From Maea johnstoni (Eukaryota > Annelida > Polychaeta > Spionida > Magelonidae): a DNA stretch of 64,000 bases. Location: positions 248,001 through 312,000 of the forward strand of contig CAWWDR010000962.1 of the NCBI GenBank assembly GCA_963942565.1. Direction: 5' to 3'. The notes below the pieces were generated by a model that was not told the origin of the DNA, made no database searches, and saw only the letters and a list, made by a program, of their open reading frames with translations. Below, one piece after another: positions 44,537 to 53,718 of the stretch; the stretch's first letter is position 1, and every line of letters starts with the position of its first letter. The translations under genes and the position numbers were made by a program.

Positions 44537-45307
44537 GTGCTTCTCTCATCAGTATTAGAGTTAAATAAGGACAAATCAATAATCTCAATTGCAGGAGGTG
44601 GAGGTAAAACTACGACTTTATTCACTCTTGCATCTGAATTAAAAGAGTACAAAGTCTTAATCACCACAACGACAAAAATCCTAAAACCGAAAGAATCGAA
44701 TGATTATGAAATTATTACTGATTTGGACAGCAGGGAATTTCTTGATTACTTAAAGAATAAATCCCATAAGAATATAATTGTATATGGTCATACACCTTCA
44801 ATTGAATCAAGAAAACTTGAAGGATGTACTTTCTCATTTCTAAAGGCTGTGAAAAGGTATTTTGATGTTATGATAATTGAGTCCGATGGTTCAGCAGGAA
44901 GGCCAATTAAAGCCCCTGCTGCTCACGAACCGGTTATATTCGAAAATACTGACACTTACATAGGTGTCATTGGATTGGACTGCCTTGGGAAGCCTGCTAC
45001 AGATATCTTCGTTCATAGACCAGAACTATTTTCAAAAATCAGAAATAAAAATCAAAATGAAATTATCGCTACAGATGATTTGGTCAAACTAATCAATTCC
45101 AAAGATGGATTATTTAAAGATGCACCGGAAAATTGTAGAAAAATTGCTCTATTAAATAAGGGAGATCTGTTAACACTGAATGAATGTGAAATTTTAGCTG
45201 ATACAATCATTAAAGAGAGCAAATTCCCTTTAAAACTGATTATAAACTCTTATAGAGAAAAAAAATCAGTATTGATATCAAAAGAATCTACTGTTTTTCT
45301 TGATTAA
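44537..45307 (+). CDS. yqeC: YqeC-like selenium-hydroxylase accessory protein
   Basis: A 256-residue P-loop protein with SIAGGGGKTTTLFTLA at the nucleotide site, VLITTTTKIL, MIIESDGSAGRPIKAPAAHEPV and VIGLDCLGKPATDIFVHRPEL, the YqeC pattern. This family is linked to selenium-dependent molybdenum hydroxylases; no such enzyme lies in the window. It starts with GTG, 2 bp after the Nudix stop. Its 3' end overlaps the convergent gene by 30 bp. Confidence 0.85.
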   Translation: MLLSSVLELNKDKSIISIAGGGGKTTTLFTLASELKEYKVLITTTTKILKPKESNDYEIITDLDSREFLDYLKNKSHKNIIVYGHTPSIESRKLEGCTFSFLKAVKRYFDVMIIESDGSAGRPIKAPAAHEPVIFENTDTYIGVIGLDCLGKPATDIFVHRPELFSKIRNKNQNEIIATDDLVKLINSKDGLFKDAPENCRKIALLNKGDLLTLNECEILADTIIKESKFPLKLIINSYREKKSVLISKESTVFLD

Positions 45308-45601
45308 GATGGAATATAACTCCGGTTCTTCGCAAAAATCTATATTATCAGTCTCACGGCATCCGGAAATAATAATCCCGATAGAGGCGTATTTGTAATA
45401 AAATCTCAACCCGATCTGTTTTACTTTCACAATATCCTGGTGATATTCATTGGCAATCTTCTGTAATAAGTCATCATGCCCCGTGGTATCTGAAGATGAG
45501 ATGGCAATCCAATTCTGATATATGACAAAAAAACCGCCGGAATCACCCAATGTATGATTTACATTGACCTCTCCAGGTTTAAAAAAAAATCTGGTTCTCA
45601 C
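45278..45601 (-). CDS. Small unknown protein
   Basis: A 107-residue frame starting at GTG 45601, with no ribosome site seen. LGDSGGFFVIYQNWIAISSS and ASIGIIISGCRETDNIDF give a mixed alpha/beta look. No family recognised. Because the neighbour at 45621 is a decayed gene, this one may also be fading, but the frame itself is intact. Confidence 0.4.
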   Translation of the reverse strand: MRTRFFFKPGEVNVNHTLGDSGGFFVIYQNWIAISSSDTTGHDDLLQKIANEYHQDIVKVKQIGLRFYYKYASIGIIISGCRETDNIDFCEEPELYSILIKKNSRFF

Positions 45602-45620
45602 ATAATTAAATATAATACAA

Positions 45621-46372
45621 TCAACATAGAAAAGGAATTATGGCTTTTCTGTCTCCAGGATAATTATCAAAATTACTTTTATACCATTTATGTATTTTAA
45701 TGGCTCTAGGTAAAAGATTCGCTATTGTAAAGATAAAAAACGCCGTACCTGCCAGTGACCATGTCAACAGAGCCCAGCCACCCCATTCAAGGATTTCTCA
45801 CAGGTAATTGGGAGCCGATACCCATTTGAAAAATCCTCCATTGGGTATGGAATATGAGTCAGTGTTCTTCAGTCGGAGCTTTCTTAAAATCGAATCGGAA
45901 TTTTTGTTTATGACATAACCAGTAATAAAGACACTAAAACCCAAAAGGAACTGCCAACTGAGAACCAGGATATATTTACAAGAGGCCTTATAACAAAAAG
46001 GAAATAAAAATTCACAAAGCTATTCATAAAATTATACAAAAAACCCCAGGATAAAATTAATATAGAAAATGGTTTTTTAGGATCACTGATTCTAAAGGGG
46101 TAGATTAAAGTTCGATGAAAATAATGACTAAGCCAGATACATAAAAAAACCAGACTGATGTAGGAGAATGGGTTTAAGAAAAAGAATAGAAGAGGAATAA
46201 GGAATGATGGCATTTCCATAATGATCCATGCTATTCTCGATGGAATCATAGGTCCCCATCCCTTTCTGATAAATCTGCCATAGGGAGCAGTAATAAAACT
46301 CAACAACACAAAAATTATCAATGCTAATAAAAATTCAATATTGAGTACTGTATTGTAGAGGCTTAGTATCAT
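45621..46372 (-). pseudogene. Steroid 5-alpha-reductase-like membrane protein, broken
   Basis: The open part (45908-46372, 154 residues) has several membrane helices and the family's N-half: APYGRFIRKGWGPMIPSRIA-WIIMEMPSF. The C-half continues in another frame (IPNGGFFKWVSAPNYL, then EILEWGGWALLTWSLAG and RAIKIHKWY, ending KAIIPFLC at 45621). Two lesions are visible: a frame change near 45910-45935 and an in-frame TGA where the family has glycine (NYL-stop-EILEW). Intact relatives reduce enone bonds in lipids. It follows trpR by 1 bp. Confidence 0.85.
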
Positions 46373-46373
46373 T

Positions 46374-46664
46374 TTAATCCTGTGTCACAAGGTTGAGCAT
46401 TTTTCTAAAGGAAGAGTCTTCTTTTTTAAGTTCCTTAGACCCTCTGGTTATTTTACAAAGACTAAGTCCCAGATCTCGTGAGATTTGTCTTTGTGTCACG
46501 CCGTTATCAATCAACTTGACTAGAGCCCAGCGCGATGAAACTTCATAAACTTCGTTATCGGTTAAGAGACTTCTTAAGAAATCTTCAATTAAATCACTAT
46601 CATCTGTTCTGGATAGAGCCAGTACTAACTCTTTGAACGCATGGTCTTCATCTTTTTTATCCAT
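46374..46664 (-). CDS. trpR: Trp repressor-family regulator
   Basis: A 96-residue all-helical protein of the TrpR superfamily: LIEDFLRSLLTDNEVYEVSS, then the helix-turn-helix GVTQRQISRDLGLSLCKITR with the conserved TRGSKELK. In enteric bacteria TrpR binds tryptophan and represses trp genes. No trp gene is in the window, so the target is unknown. It sits directly before the broken reductase gene. Confidence 0.88.
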   Translation of the reverse strand: MDKKDEDHAFKELVLALSRTDDSDLIEDFLRSLLTDNEVYEVSSRWALVKLIDNGVTQRQISRDLGLSLCKITRGSKELKKEDSSFRKMLNLVTQD

Positions 46665-46736
46665 TTTTCTAATATAGGGAAGGGTTTTTTATATGTCAAG
46701 CTTAATTATTGACTCAAACTAATCTATAATGGCTTT

Positions 46737-46952
46737 ATGACAGAAAATGATATTTATGACTTGCAAATCAAGATTTCCTACCTGGAAGGATTTGTTAATG
46801 ATCTTAACAGCGTAATCATCGAACAGAATGAAAACAACTCTCAGATGAAAATGGAAATAAAAAAACTGAAAGGGAAAATCGAACAGCTTGAAGAGCGAAT
46901 TGAAAATAAGGGAAATGATTTCAGAGCTGATGAAGCACCTCCCCATTATTAA
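46737..46952 (+). CDS. slyX: SlyX-family protein
   Basis: A 71-residue coiled coil: LQIKISYLEGFVNDLNSVII, then KKLKGKIEQLEERI, ending in APPHY, the typical SlyX C-terminus. The function of SlyX is not established. It is convergent with the response-regulator gene, 2 bp away. Confidence 0.88.
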   Translation: MTENDIYDLQIKISYLEGFVNDLNSVIIEQNENNSQMKMEIKKLKGKIEQLEERIENKGNDFRADEAPPHY

Positions 46953-46954
46953 TT

Positions 46955-48343
46955 TTAGTCCTTTCTGAGAAATTCTTCTTCCAATCCGTAATCATGAATC
47001 TTTCTATGCAGAGTCTTTCTTCCGATACCCAATATCTCGGCGGTTTTACTCTTATTGCCCTTTTCCTGATTCAGAGTATTGCGGATAATGATTTTCTCAG
47101 CTTCTGCGAGACTGATTCCCATTCCGATTTTGATATAATTACCTTCGGAATCTTCTGCAAGCGCCGGAGGAAGATCCTCAAGTGAAATAATGTGTTTTTT
47201 ACAGAGGACAACAGCACTTTCGATGCAGTTTCTCAATTCACGGACATTTCCAGGCCACCTGTAATTATACAAAGCCATGGCGGCCTTGGGATCGATCCCT
47301 TCAATGGACTTATTATTTTCTTCAGCAAAATCATTTAAAAAGGATGCTGCCAGAAGTTGGATATCTTCTCTTCGCTCGCGAAGAGGCGGTATGTGAATAT
47401 TGACTACATTCAGTCGGTAAAACAAATCTTCCCTGAAATTTCCATCTTCGATCTCTTGTTTAAGATCTCTATTGGTTGCCGCCACAATACGAACATCTGT
47501 ATCAACAGTTTTCTCTCCCCCTACTCTTTCAAAAGATTTTTCCTGAAGAACTCTGAGGATTTTTATCTGTACCGACTGTTTGATTTCTCCAATCTCATCT
47601 AAAAAGATTGTTCCTTTATCGGCTAATTCAAAACGCCCTTTTTTCATTCCGACGGCACCGGTAAAGGAGCCTTTTTCATGGCCGAATAACTCACTTTCCA
47701 GGAGTGATTCGGAAAGAGCAGCGCAATGAACTTTTACGAATAGGTTCTCAGCCCTTGCAGATAGTTGATGGAGAGCATCTGCCACAAGCTCCTTACCGAC
47801 CCCACTTTCTCCGGTAATAAGAACTGATGCTTTGGATGGCGCCACTTGAGACAATAACTCAAAAATTTTCTGCATTTGAGCGCTCTTGCCAACAATATTG
47901 GAATAATTTCTCTTTTTTTCAAGTTTAACAACTTCTTCTTTTAAAGCGCGATGCTGGAGAACAAGTTCTCGAGATGACAGGGCTCTTTTTACCAGCAGGG
48001 ACAATCTGTCCAGGTTTACCGGTTTTGTCATAAAATCATAAGCGCCGTCGCGCATGGCATTTACGGCATTTTCAACTGTTCCGTGACCTGTTAAGATGAT
48101 AACGGGGACTGTGGGGTAGGAACTGCTTATTTTCTTGAGCAATTCCTCTCCCGATAGACCGGGCATTCTCAAGTCTGATAGAACTAAATCGATTTCCGCT
48201 TTCAGCATGATTTTTAACGCTTCATTGCCATCTTCTGCAAGGAATACATTATATCCATCCATCTCAAGAGATTTACCGAGACCTACACGAATATTTAATT
48301 CATCATCTACAACTAAAATATTAAACTTCAACTTTTTCTCCAT
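46955..48343 (-). CDS. Sigma-54-dependent response regulator, NtrC type
   Basis: A 462-residue activator with a receiver (phospho-acceptor D57, VLSDLRMPG), a sigma-54 AAA+ domain (GESGVGKELVADAL Walker A, ELFGHEKGSFTGAV with the sigma-54 loop, GTIFLDEIGEI Walker B) and a Fis-type HTH (GNKSKTAEILGIGRKTLHRK). It activates promoters used by sigma-54. It overlaps the kinase gene by 23 bp, so the two are a cognate pair. Targets are not visible. Confidence 0.94.
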   Translation of the reverse strand: MEKKLKFNILVVDDELNIRVGLGKSLEMDGYNVFLAEDGNEALKIMLKAEIDLVLSDLRMPGLSGEELLKKISSSYPTVPVIILTGHGTVENAVNAMRDGAYDFMTKPVNLDRLSLLVKRALSSRELVLQHRALKEEVVKLEKKRNYSNIVGKSAQMQKIFELLSQVAPSKASVLITGESGVGKELVADALHQLSARAENLFVKVHCAALSESLLESELFGHEKGSFTGAVGMKKGRFELADKGTIFLDEIGEIKQSVQIKILRVLQEKSFERVGGEKTVDTDVRIVAATNRDLKQEIEDGNFREDLFYRLNVVNIHIPPLRERREDIQLLAASFLNDFAEENNKSIEGIDPKAAMALYNYRWPGNVRELRNCIESAVVLCKKHIISLEDLPPALAEDSEGNYIKIGMGISLAEAEKIIIRNTLNQEKGNKSKTAEILGIGRKTLHRKIHDYGLEEEFLRKD

Positions 48344-49499
48344 CCCAGCCTATCAATCGTTGACCTCTTTGAGGTATTGGGAAGATAAATGTAAAATCTG
48401 TACCTTCGCCTACTATAGAGTTTAATCGGATTTCCGCTGAATGCTCTTTCATTATTTTATAAACCAGAGTCAATCCCAGCCCGGAACCGCTATCTTTTGT
48501 TGTAAAATAGGGCTCAAAAATTTTATTCTTAATCTCTTCCGGTATTCCCGGTCCAGAATCGGAAATTGAGACGACAACAGAATCATTTACCTTGTAAGTA
48601 CTGATTTTCAGTATACCGCCCTCCTCGGACATGGAAGCCTGAGAATTTTTAATAATATTGAGAAAGGCCTGCTTTATGAGTTTTTCATCAAGCTTTAGTT
48701 CCGGCAGGTCATCTCCAAGATTTTTTATAATTTCTATATTATCCTGTTCCAGTTCATAATGGATGAAATCAATAAGCTCATCAATGATTCCATTAATACA
48801 TTTGCATTTGGGATTGGTTTCCATTGGTCTCACAGCAAAGAGATAATTTACAACGATCTGGTTCAGCCGATCAACTTCCTCGTTAACGACATTCAAATAA
48901 TCCAGGAGATCGTCTTTGCAGATATCATTCTCTGAATTAAGGCATTTCTGCATTAATTGGATGTGGATGCTGATAGAACCGAGGGGATTTTTAATTTCAT
49001 GAGCCACACCGGCCGCCAACGTTGTGAGAGATGCCAGACTCTCAGCCCTTCTCAAGCGCAGAGATTCAGCACGCTTCTCCGTCACATCTTCGAGGTAAAT
49101 GAAACTTCCTTTTATTGTTCCCCGGTCTACAAGGGGAAGGATGCTCAATGCAAGGGTTTTTACTTTGTCTCCCATCTGGATATTGAAATCCTGTTCTTCT
49201 ATTTTTTCCTGGGACAGTAGATTCGTTTCTATAAACTCGGAAATTTCTTTGTCGTGAACAACTTTCCAGATTTTTTTTTCAAGGTAATCTTTTCCGCTTA
49301 ATTTCAAAAATCTTCTTGCCTGAGTATTAATAAACAGTAAATCGTAATTAATATCTGCAACCATAATACCAGCCGGCAGAGAGGAAAGGACCGTTTCCAA
49401 TACTTGATTTCCATCTACCAGATCGTTCACGATAGCTTTAATCTGGTTCGCATTTTGTCTGGGTAATGCTTTTATTGCCCTTTCTGTTAATTTCCTCAT
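48321..49499 (-). CDS. PAS sensor histidine kinase, NtrB type
   Basis: A 392-residue cytoplasmic kinase. A PAS domain lies at 35-140 (LPAGIMVADINYDLLFINTQ), then HisKA with H167 (AAGVAHEIKNPLGSI) and an HATPase with IIKNSQASM, DSGPGIPEEI and SGSGLGLTL. No membrane segment, so it senses an internal signal. It follows holB by 2 bp and partners the regulator downstream. Confidence 0.93.
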   Translation of the reverse strand: MRKLTERAIKALPRQNANQIKAIVNDLVDGNQVLETVLSSLPAGIMVADINYDLLFINTQARRFLKLSGKDYLEKKIWKVVHDKEISEFIETNLLSQEKIEEQDFNIQMGDKVKTLALSILPLVDRGTIKGSFIYLEDVTEKRAESLRLRRAESLASLTTLAAGVAHEIKNPLGSISIHIQLMQKCLNSENDICKDDLLDYLNVVNEEVDRLNQIVVNYLFAVRPMETNPKCKCINGIIDELIDFIHYELEQDNIEIIKNLGDDLPELKLDEKLIKQAFLNIIKNSQASMSEEGGILKISTYKVNDSVVVSISDSGPGIPEEIKNKIFEPYFTTKDSGSGLGLTLVYKIMKEHSAEIRLNSIVGEGTDFTFIFPIPQRGQRLIGWDGEKVEV

Positions 49500-49501
49500 A
49501 T

Positions 49502-50677
49502 TCAGCCTTTCATTTCATAAAAAAGACTTTCCAGCAATAAGGTATGATTTTGATTCAATACTTCAAAACGCATGGAATAGTCTCTGATTTTATTATTCCA
49601 TTTTGAAAGATTGCCTGTAACCTGTGTATTGAGACCACTTACAAGTGATTCCTTTAAAAGTCTGTTCAGTAAAATAGTCATCTCTTCCAAAAAGGGAATA
49701 AACATATCTTTATCAAATTTATTAGGAAAAACGTCCTGAAACAAGGCATTTCTATTTTTTACTGAAGATATAAATGTTTCAGCCTGATTTTTAAGCTGTT
49801 TATAATCCAGGGTATGATGCGATAAAAAGAATTCCCGCAAACTTGAGAACTCCTGATTTTCTACCTTGAAAATCCGTTTCAATATTGCCCGACTCTGCTC
49901 TTCATTTCTTCCGGAAAATCCATAAGCCCTTACACGAGATTTAATCGTCGGTAAAATGGCACCAAGTTTGGTGGTAATTAAAATGAAGTGAAGATTAGAA
50001 GGAGGCTCTTCCAATATTTTTAATAAGGCGTTTCTCGCACCTTCCTGCATGTGGTCTGCATTCTCTAAAATGACGACTTTTTTCTCACCGGCACGATGAG
50101 CCCATGTGGAAATTTTTCGAATCTGATTTATGGGAGTCGATCCGGGAACAGCCAGAGAGAGCTTCTGGCAGTCGCTTAGGAGAGTATCCATAAGTTTCTT
50201 TTTTTTCTTTTCTTCGGGAAGTTCCACTCCCGGCAGGAACAGATCAATTTTTTCCGTAACAGATGTGAGTTGCGCCTGGCATTTCTTTAATTTTGCCGTA
50301 TCACCTTCCCACAATACTGTATCAAAACGCTTTAGTAGTTTTCGAACATTTCTCACAAACATATATCGTGAGACAAGATCGTCTTTTATCATCAGCAAAT
50401 CTGCAGAAGCTGAAATTTCTTCAAAAAAGTATCGTCCACCTGTAATTAATGTAAAGGGGTGCTCCATCAATCTGTGATTCTTACATGAACGGCAATTGCA
50501 ATTCCACAAGGCATCATCGGTTTCACATGTCAAAGTTCTGGCCAGTTCAAGTGCTGCCGTCATTTTCCCTGAATAAGAGGGACCGAAAAATAGAATAGAT
50601 GAAGGAAGTGATTCAGTTTTAATATCGTGAATCAATCTCCCTTTTAGTGAAGGTTGCTCCAGAAGATTTTCAAACAT
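49502..50677 (-). CDS. holB: DNA polymerase III delta-prime/gamma-type subunit
   Basis: A 391-residue clamp-loader subunit. The AAA+ core has FFGPSYSGKMTAALELA (Walker A), a zinc module (CNCRSCKNHRLMEHP), VVILENADHMQEGARNALLK and ILEEPPSN, then TIKSRV. An insertion of about 90 residues follows the zinc module. The delta-prime role (SRV but a modified P-loop lysine context) is the best guess. It is between cvpA and the kinase. Confidence 0.85.
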   Translation of the reverse strand: MFENLLEQPSLKGRLIHDIKTESLPSSILFFGPSYSGKMTAALELARTLTCETDDALWNCNCRSCKNHRLMEHPFTLITGGRYFFEEISASADLLMIKDDLVSRYMFVRNVRKLLKRFDTVLWEGDTAKLKKCQAQLTSVTEKIDLFLPGVELPEEKKKKKLMDTLLSDCQKLSLAVPGSTPINQIRKISTWAHRAGEKKVVILENADHMQEGARNALLKILEEPPSNLHFILITTKLGAILPTIKSRVRAYGFSGRNEEQSRAILKRIFKVENQEFSSLREFFLSHHTLDYKQLKNQAETFISSVKNRNALFQDVFPNKFDKDMFIPFLEEMTILLNRLLKESLVSGLNTQVTGNLSKWNNKIRDYSMRFEVLNQNHTLLLESLFYEMKG

Positions 50678-50687
50678 TAATTAAATC

Positions 50688-51182
50688 CTATTTCTTTATG
50701 CTGTTCATAACTGCAGATCCGGTACTTTCGAGAAATGGAAAGATTTTTACAAAAAATGGAACAAAGAAACTTCCCGATATTACTTTGTCGAGATTAAATA
50801 CAGTCTGAAGATCAATAAAATATGTGACGAGAGAGCAAATAATGATCCCCTCCAATAAGCCCAAAACAAAACCCAGTCCTTTATCAACACTGAATGCTGC
50901 AGTTTCTTCCATCATTTTTAAAATAATTCTTTCAGCAATTTTTAAACCAACAAAAATGACCAGGAATACTATGAAAAAAGCCAATCCCTCATTCCAGGCA
51001 TGATCACCAAATTGTTCAACAAAAAATCCCGATAGAGGTTTATAAAATGCCATGGAAGCCAATAAACCGATAATTAAGGCACCAAACGAAAACAATTCTT
51101 TTATAAGTCCATTAAAAAGACCTCGAAATGCCATAACACCCATAAGTATCATAAAAATAATATCAATTGTTGAGAAATTCAT
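50688..51182 (-). CDS. cvpA: CvpA-family membrane protein
   Basis: A 164-residue protein with four membrane helices: IDIIFMILMGVMAFRGLFNG, LFSFGALIIGLLASMAFY, GLAFFIVFLVIFVGLKIAER and LGFVLGLLEGIIICSLVTYF. The pattern is that of CvpA, linked to colicin V production and envelope integrity; the true role is unclear. Its start overlaps the murG stop by 4 bp. Confidence 0.87.
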   Translation of the reverse strand: MNFSTIDIIFMILMGVMAFRGLFNGLIKELFSFGALIIGLLASMAFYKPLSGFFVEQFGDHAWNEGLAFFIVFLVIFVGLKIAERIILKMMEETAAFSVDKGLGFVLGLLEGIIICSLVTYFIDLQTVFNLDKVISGSFFVPFFVKIFPFLESTGSAVMNSIKK

Positions 51183-52252
51183 TTTGTTACCTCTTTTATC
51201 ATTTCTGATATGAGAGAAGCGCTGTTCATTTGCCCGACTGACCGGGCTGCTTCTTTCATTTGATTTAATGTCTCTTTATTATCTATTATATTTTCAATTG
51301 TATCTATAAAAGTTTCTGAAGAAATATCTCCTCTTAAAATGACTGAGCAACCACGTTCCTGAAAGTCCTCGGCATTTTTAACCTGTTCTCCTCTGGAACC
51401 TGACTCTAAGGGAATTAAGATAGACGGCAGTCCAACTGCCGCAAACTCCCAGACAGCACTTGCCCCGGCCCGGCTTATTACCAAAGTACTGATAGAGAAG
51501 ATATCTGCCAATTCATCATTAAAATAAGGTACGGAATAATAATTGTTATGTGTTATAGGTTTAAAGTTTTTTGCTCCTGTCTGATGAATGACAAAATATT
51601 TTTCGGTTATCTGTTCAAGATTGTCAAATACGAGTTTATTAATCTGTTCGGCACCTAAACTACCTCCCATTATTAATAAAACAGGACTATTTTCTTTAAT
51701 TGATATTTCACTATTTAGATTTGAGGCGTTTCCCTTACTCAGACCTTTTCGAACAGGATTTCCCGATACAAAAATTTTATTCTGCATCTTGCCGGAAAAA
51801 TATTTTTTGCTTAAATCACTGGAAACAAGGACTCTATCAGCAGAAATGGAATTAATTTTAGTAGCCAATCCCGGTGTAATATCAGAATCGTGCGTAAATA
51901 CAGGGATTCCCAATAAAGAAGCTGCTGCAACAGGAGGTACGGTAACAAATCCACCTTTAGAAAATAGGAGAGCTGGTTTTAATTTCAATAGGATATAAAT
52001 TGATGAAAAAAAGCCTCCGATTATCTTGAAAATATCAATAAAATTCAGGATTGAAAAGTATCTTCGCAGTTTACCACTGGGAATGCTGTAAAATGGAATA
52101 TCAGTGTTATCTATTATTTTCCTTTCCATCCCTTTAGAAGATCCCAACCATAAGATTTCCAATTCTGAAGTATCAATTTCCTCAATAACCGCCAGAGCAG
52201 GATATACATGACCACCTGTACCGCCTCCGGTAAAAACAACCCGTTTTTTCAT
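51179..52252 (-). CDS. murG: MurG, lipid II-forming GlcNAc transferase
   Basis: MurG adds GlcNAc to lipid I to make lipid II at the inner face of the membrane. The 357-residue protein has the donor loop FTGGGTGGHVYPALAV, SKGGFVTVPPVAAASLLGIP, LIMGGSLGAEQIN and VISRAGASAVWEFAAVGLPS. The acceptor loop reads HDSDITPGL rather than HEQN, a known variant in other phyla. It is the first gene of the operon murG-cvpA-holB-kinase-regulator; other mur genes are not next to it. Confidence 0.96.
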   Translation of the reverse strand: MKKRVVFTGGGTGGHVYPALAVIEEIDTSELEILWLGSSKGMERKIIDNTDIPFYSIPSGKLRRYFSILNFIDIFKIIGGFFSSIYILLKLKPALLFSKGGFVTVPPVAAASLLGIPVFTHDSDITPGLATKINSISADRVLVSSDLSKKYFSGKMQNKIFVSGNPVRKGLSKGNASNLNSEISIKENSPVLLIMGGSLGAEQINKLVFDNLEQITEKYFVIHQTGAKNFKPITHNNYYSVPYFNDELADIFSISTLVISRAGASAVWEFAAVGLPSILIPLESGSRGEQVKNAEDFQERGCSVILRGDISSETFIDTIENIIDNKETLNQMKEAARSVGQMNSASLISEMIKEVTK

Positions 52253-52342
52253 TAAAGCACCTATAATAATTTTTTATTTAAGATACCCTATGAAGTGTCC
52301 TATTGCAATGAGATTGAAAATAATATTCTTCTTAACTTTATG

Positions 52343-52371
52343 TTGAAATCTGATATGAGTAGTACTATATT
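52343..52371 (+). promoter_or_regulatory. Promoter of the structured leader RNA
   Basis: TTGAAA (52343-52348), 17 nt, TATATT (52366-52371). Transcription would begin near 52378. A further TATAAT overlaps at 52372. Confidence 0.6.
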
Positions 52372-52377
52372 TATAAT

Positions 52378-52563
52378 ATACATTGATCCTTTAGGAGGTC
52401 TTAATTGTTGATACCGCCAAAACGGAAATTCCGGATGCACCGGAATATAAATTAATGCTATAAACGGCAGCTGTGCCGTGAAAATATGTGAGATTAGGTG
52501 CTGAACATATAACCAAAGTTCTACTTAATCCTTAAAGCCGACAAATGGAGTCGGCTTTTTTTT
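52378..52563 (+). ncRNA. Candidate structured small RNA or leader
   Basis: Between murG and the lipid-kinase-like gene lies a self-contained unit: promoter, then AGGAGG (52393-52398) with a TTG 6 nt later opening a 16-codon frame (52405-52455), hairpins ATTCCGG/CCGGAAT (52428-52446) and ACGGCA/TGCCGT (52464-52479), and a strong terminator. It may be a small RNA, a small-peptide gene, or an attenuating leader of the gene at 52608. It does not match tmRNA, SRP RNA or a riboswitch class that I recognise. Confidence 0.5.
52535..52563 (+). terminator. Strong intrinsic terminator
   Basis: AAGCCGAC (52535-52542) pairs with GTCGGCTT (52550-52557), 7-nt loop, followed by a run of eight T. It lies 45 bases before the ATG at 52608, so a read-through or a second promoter is needed for that gene. 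Confidence 0.92.
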
Positions 52564-52607
52564 ATTACTATAATTTAAAAAAATTAGTTTTATGTTATGT
52601 TGTAATT

Positions 52608-53705
52608 ATGCCAAACGATGAAAACAAAAAATGCTATTTAGTAATTAATCCAAAACGCTTCCCGCAATATGTTAAAATACTAAAAAAGATTGTAAGACGA
52701 TATTCTTTTTTTTATGTCATAGAATCTAATAATTATGAGCATTTTCTCGAATCTATAAGTGAATATTATTACAGCAAAACCCCTTTTATATTGATCTGGG
52801 GAGGAGATGGAACAGCCCATTCAGCCATAAACAGATTAACAGAGCTAAAGATAAAACATCCTGAAGATTCTGTTAAGAGATCAATAGGATTCTTAAGAGG
52901 GGGTTCTGGAAATGGCATTCAAGATTCTTACGAAGTCCCTTTTAGCATTTTCAAGCAACTGAAAACTTATATACACAGTATGGAAAATGATTATTCCATC
53001 GATGTGGATCTGATCAAGACCGATTTTGATGGCAAAACTGAATATACGCAATTGGCAGGAGTTGGTTTCGATGCATATATATTGAATATCAGAGATAATG
53101 ATAAGTATAAAGTCGGTCCTTTAAAGGGCATTATCAAACCGGGATTGTGGAATTACCTTACGGCAGTAGGTAAGGCCCTATTCAGCAAAATTGATAAATA
53201 TAATGATAAGTATAATCTGGAATTATATTTCGGAAGATATATTTTTCAGGGAACACGTGTAAACGCTGAAATTAAATTCGATCACCTTGAAAAAGAGTGC
53301 AATCCTTTAATAATTGAAGTGGGGAATCGCCCCTACTTTGCAGCTCTATTCAAGATATGTCCACATGTTGTCTGCAACAGCGGATCCATGAACCTCTATG
53401 TGTATCATAAAATGACCAGAGGAACCATGTTGAGGAACTTAAGATATTTCTGGATGGGTCAACACAATAGAATCAACGATCGCTTTGCTAAAAAGAAAAA
53501 ACCAATAATTGAGAATTTTGAAGTTAAAAGCAGTCAGATTAGTAGAGATGAACCTTTTCATTTTCACATGGATGGTGACTTGAGAAAAGTTGAAACTGCT
53601 GTTAATGGTAAATATAATCTGAAGTTTACGATTTTGCCGGGATCGATAACCTTTCTGGTTCCGGAGGTATTTTTTAATAAGTTTCATCCGCCGGGGATTA
53701 ATTGA
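52608..53705 (+). CDS. Diacylglycerol-kinase-like lipid kinase
   Basis: A 365-residue protein of the DAGK catalytic family. ILIWGGDGTAHSAINRL is the nucleotide-binding GGDGT motif, and GFLRGGSGNGIQDSY the following loop. The C-half is beta-rich, with FHFHMDGDLRKVE in the place of the usual D-G-E end motif. It may phosphorylate a lipid or sphingoid base. I start at ATG 52608: the longer frame begins inside a terminator. No ribosome site is seen before ATG. Confidence 0.85.
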   Translation: MPNDENKKCYLVINPKRFPQYVKILKKIVRRYSFFYVIESNNYEHFLESISEYYYSKTPFILIWGGDGTAHSAINRLTELKIKHPEDSVKRSIGFLRGGSGNGIQDSYEVPFSIFKQLKTYIHSMENDYSIDVDLIKTDFDGKTEYTQLAGVGFDAYILNIRDNDKYKVGPLKGIIKPGLWNYLTAVGKALFSKIDKYNDKYNLELYFGRYIFQGTRVNAEIKFDHLEKECNPLIIEVGNRPYFAALFKICPHVVCNSGSMNLYVYHKMTRGTMLRNLRYFWMGQHNRINDRFAKKKKPIIENFEVKSSQISRDEPFHFHMDGDLRKVETAVNGKYNLKFTILPGSITFLVPEVFFNKFHPPGIN

Positions 53706-53718
53706 GTTTTTGAGCTTA

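Noticed and set aside
45800-45840. Selenocysteine read-through at the TGA of the reductase-like gene
   Set aside because: The family has glycine there, no SECIS-like hairpin is evident, and the gene also has a frame change.
52545-52607. Longer start of the lipid-kinase-like gene
   Set aside because: The ATG at 52545 lies inside the terminator stem; residues before 52608 are unlike the family.
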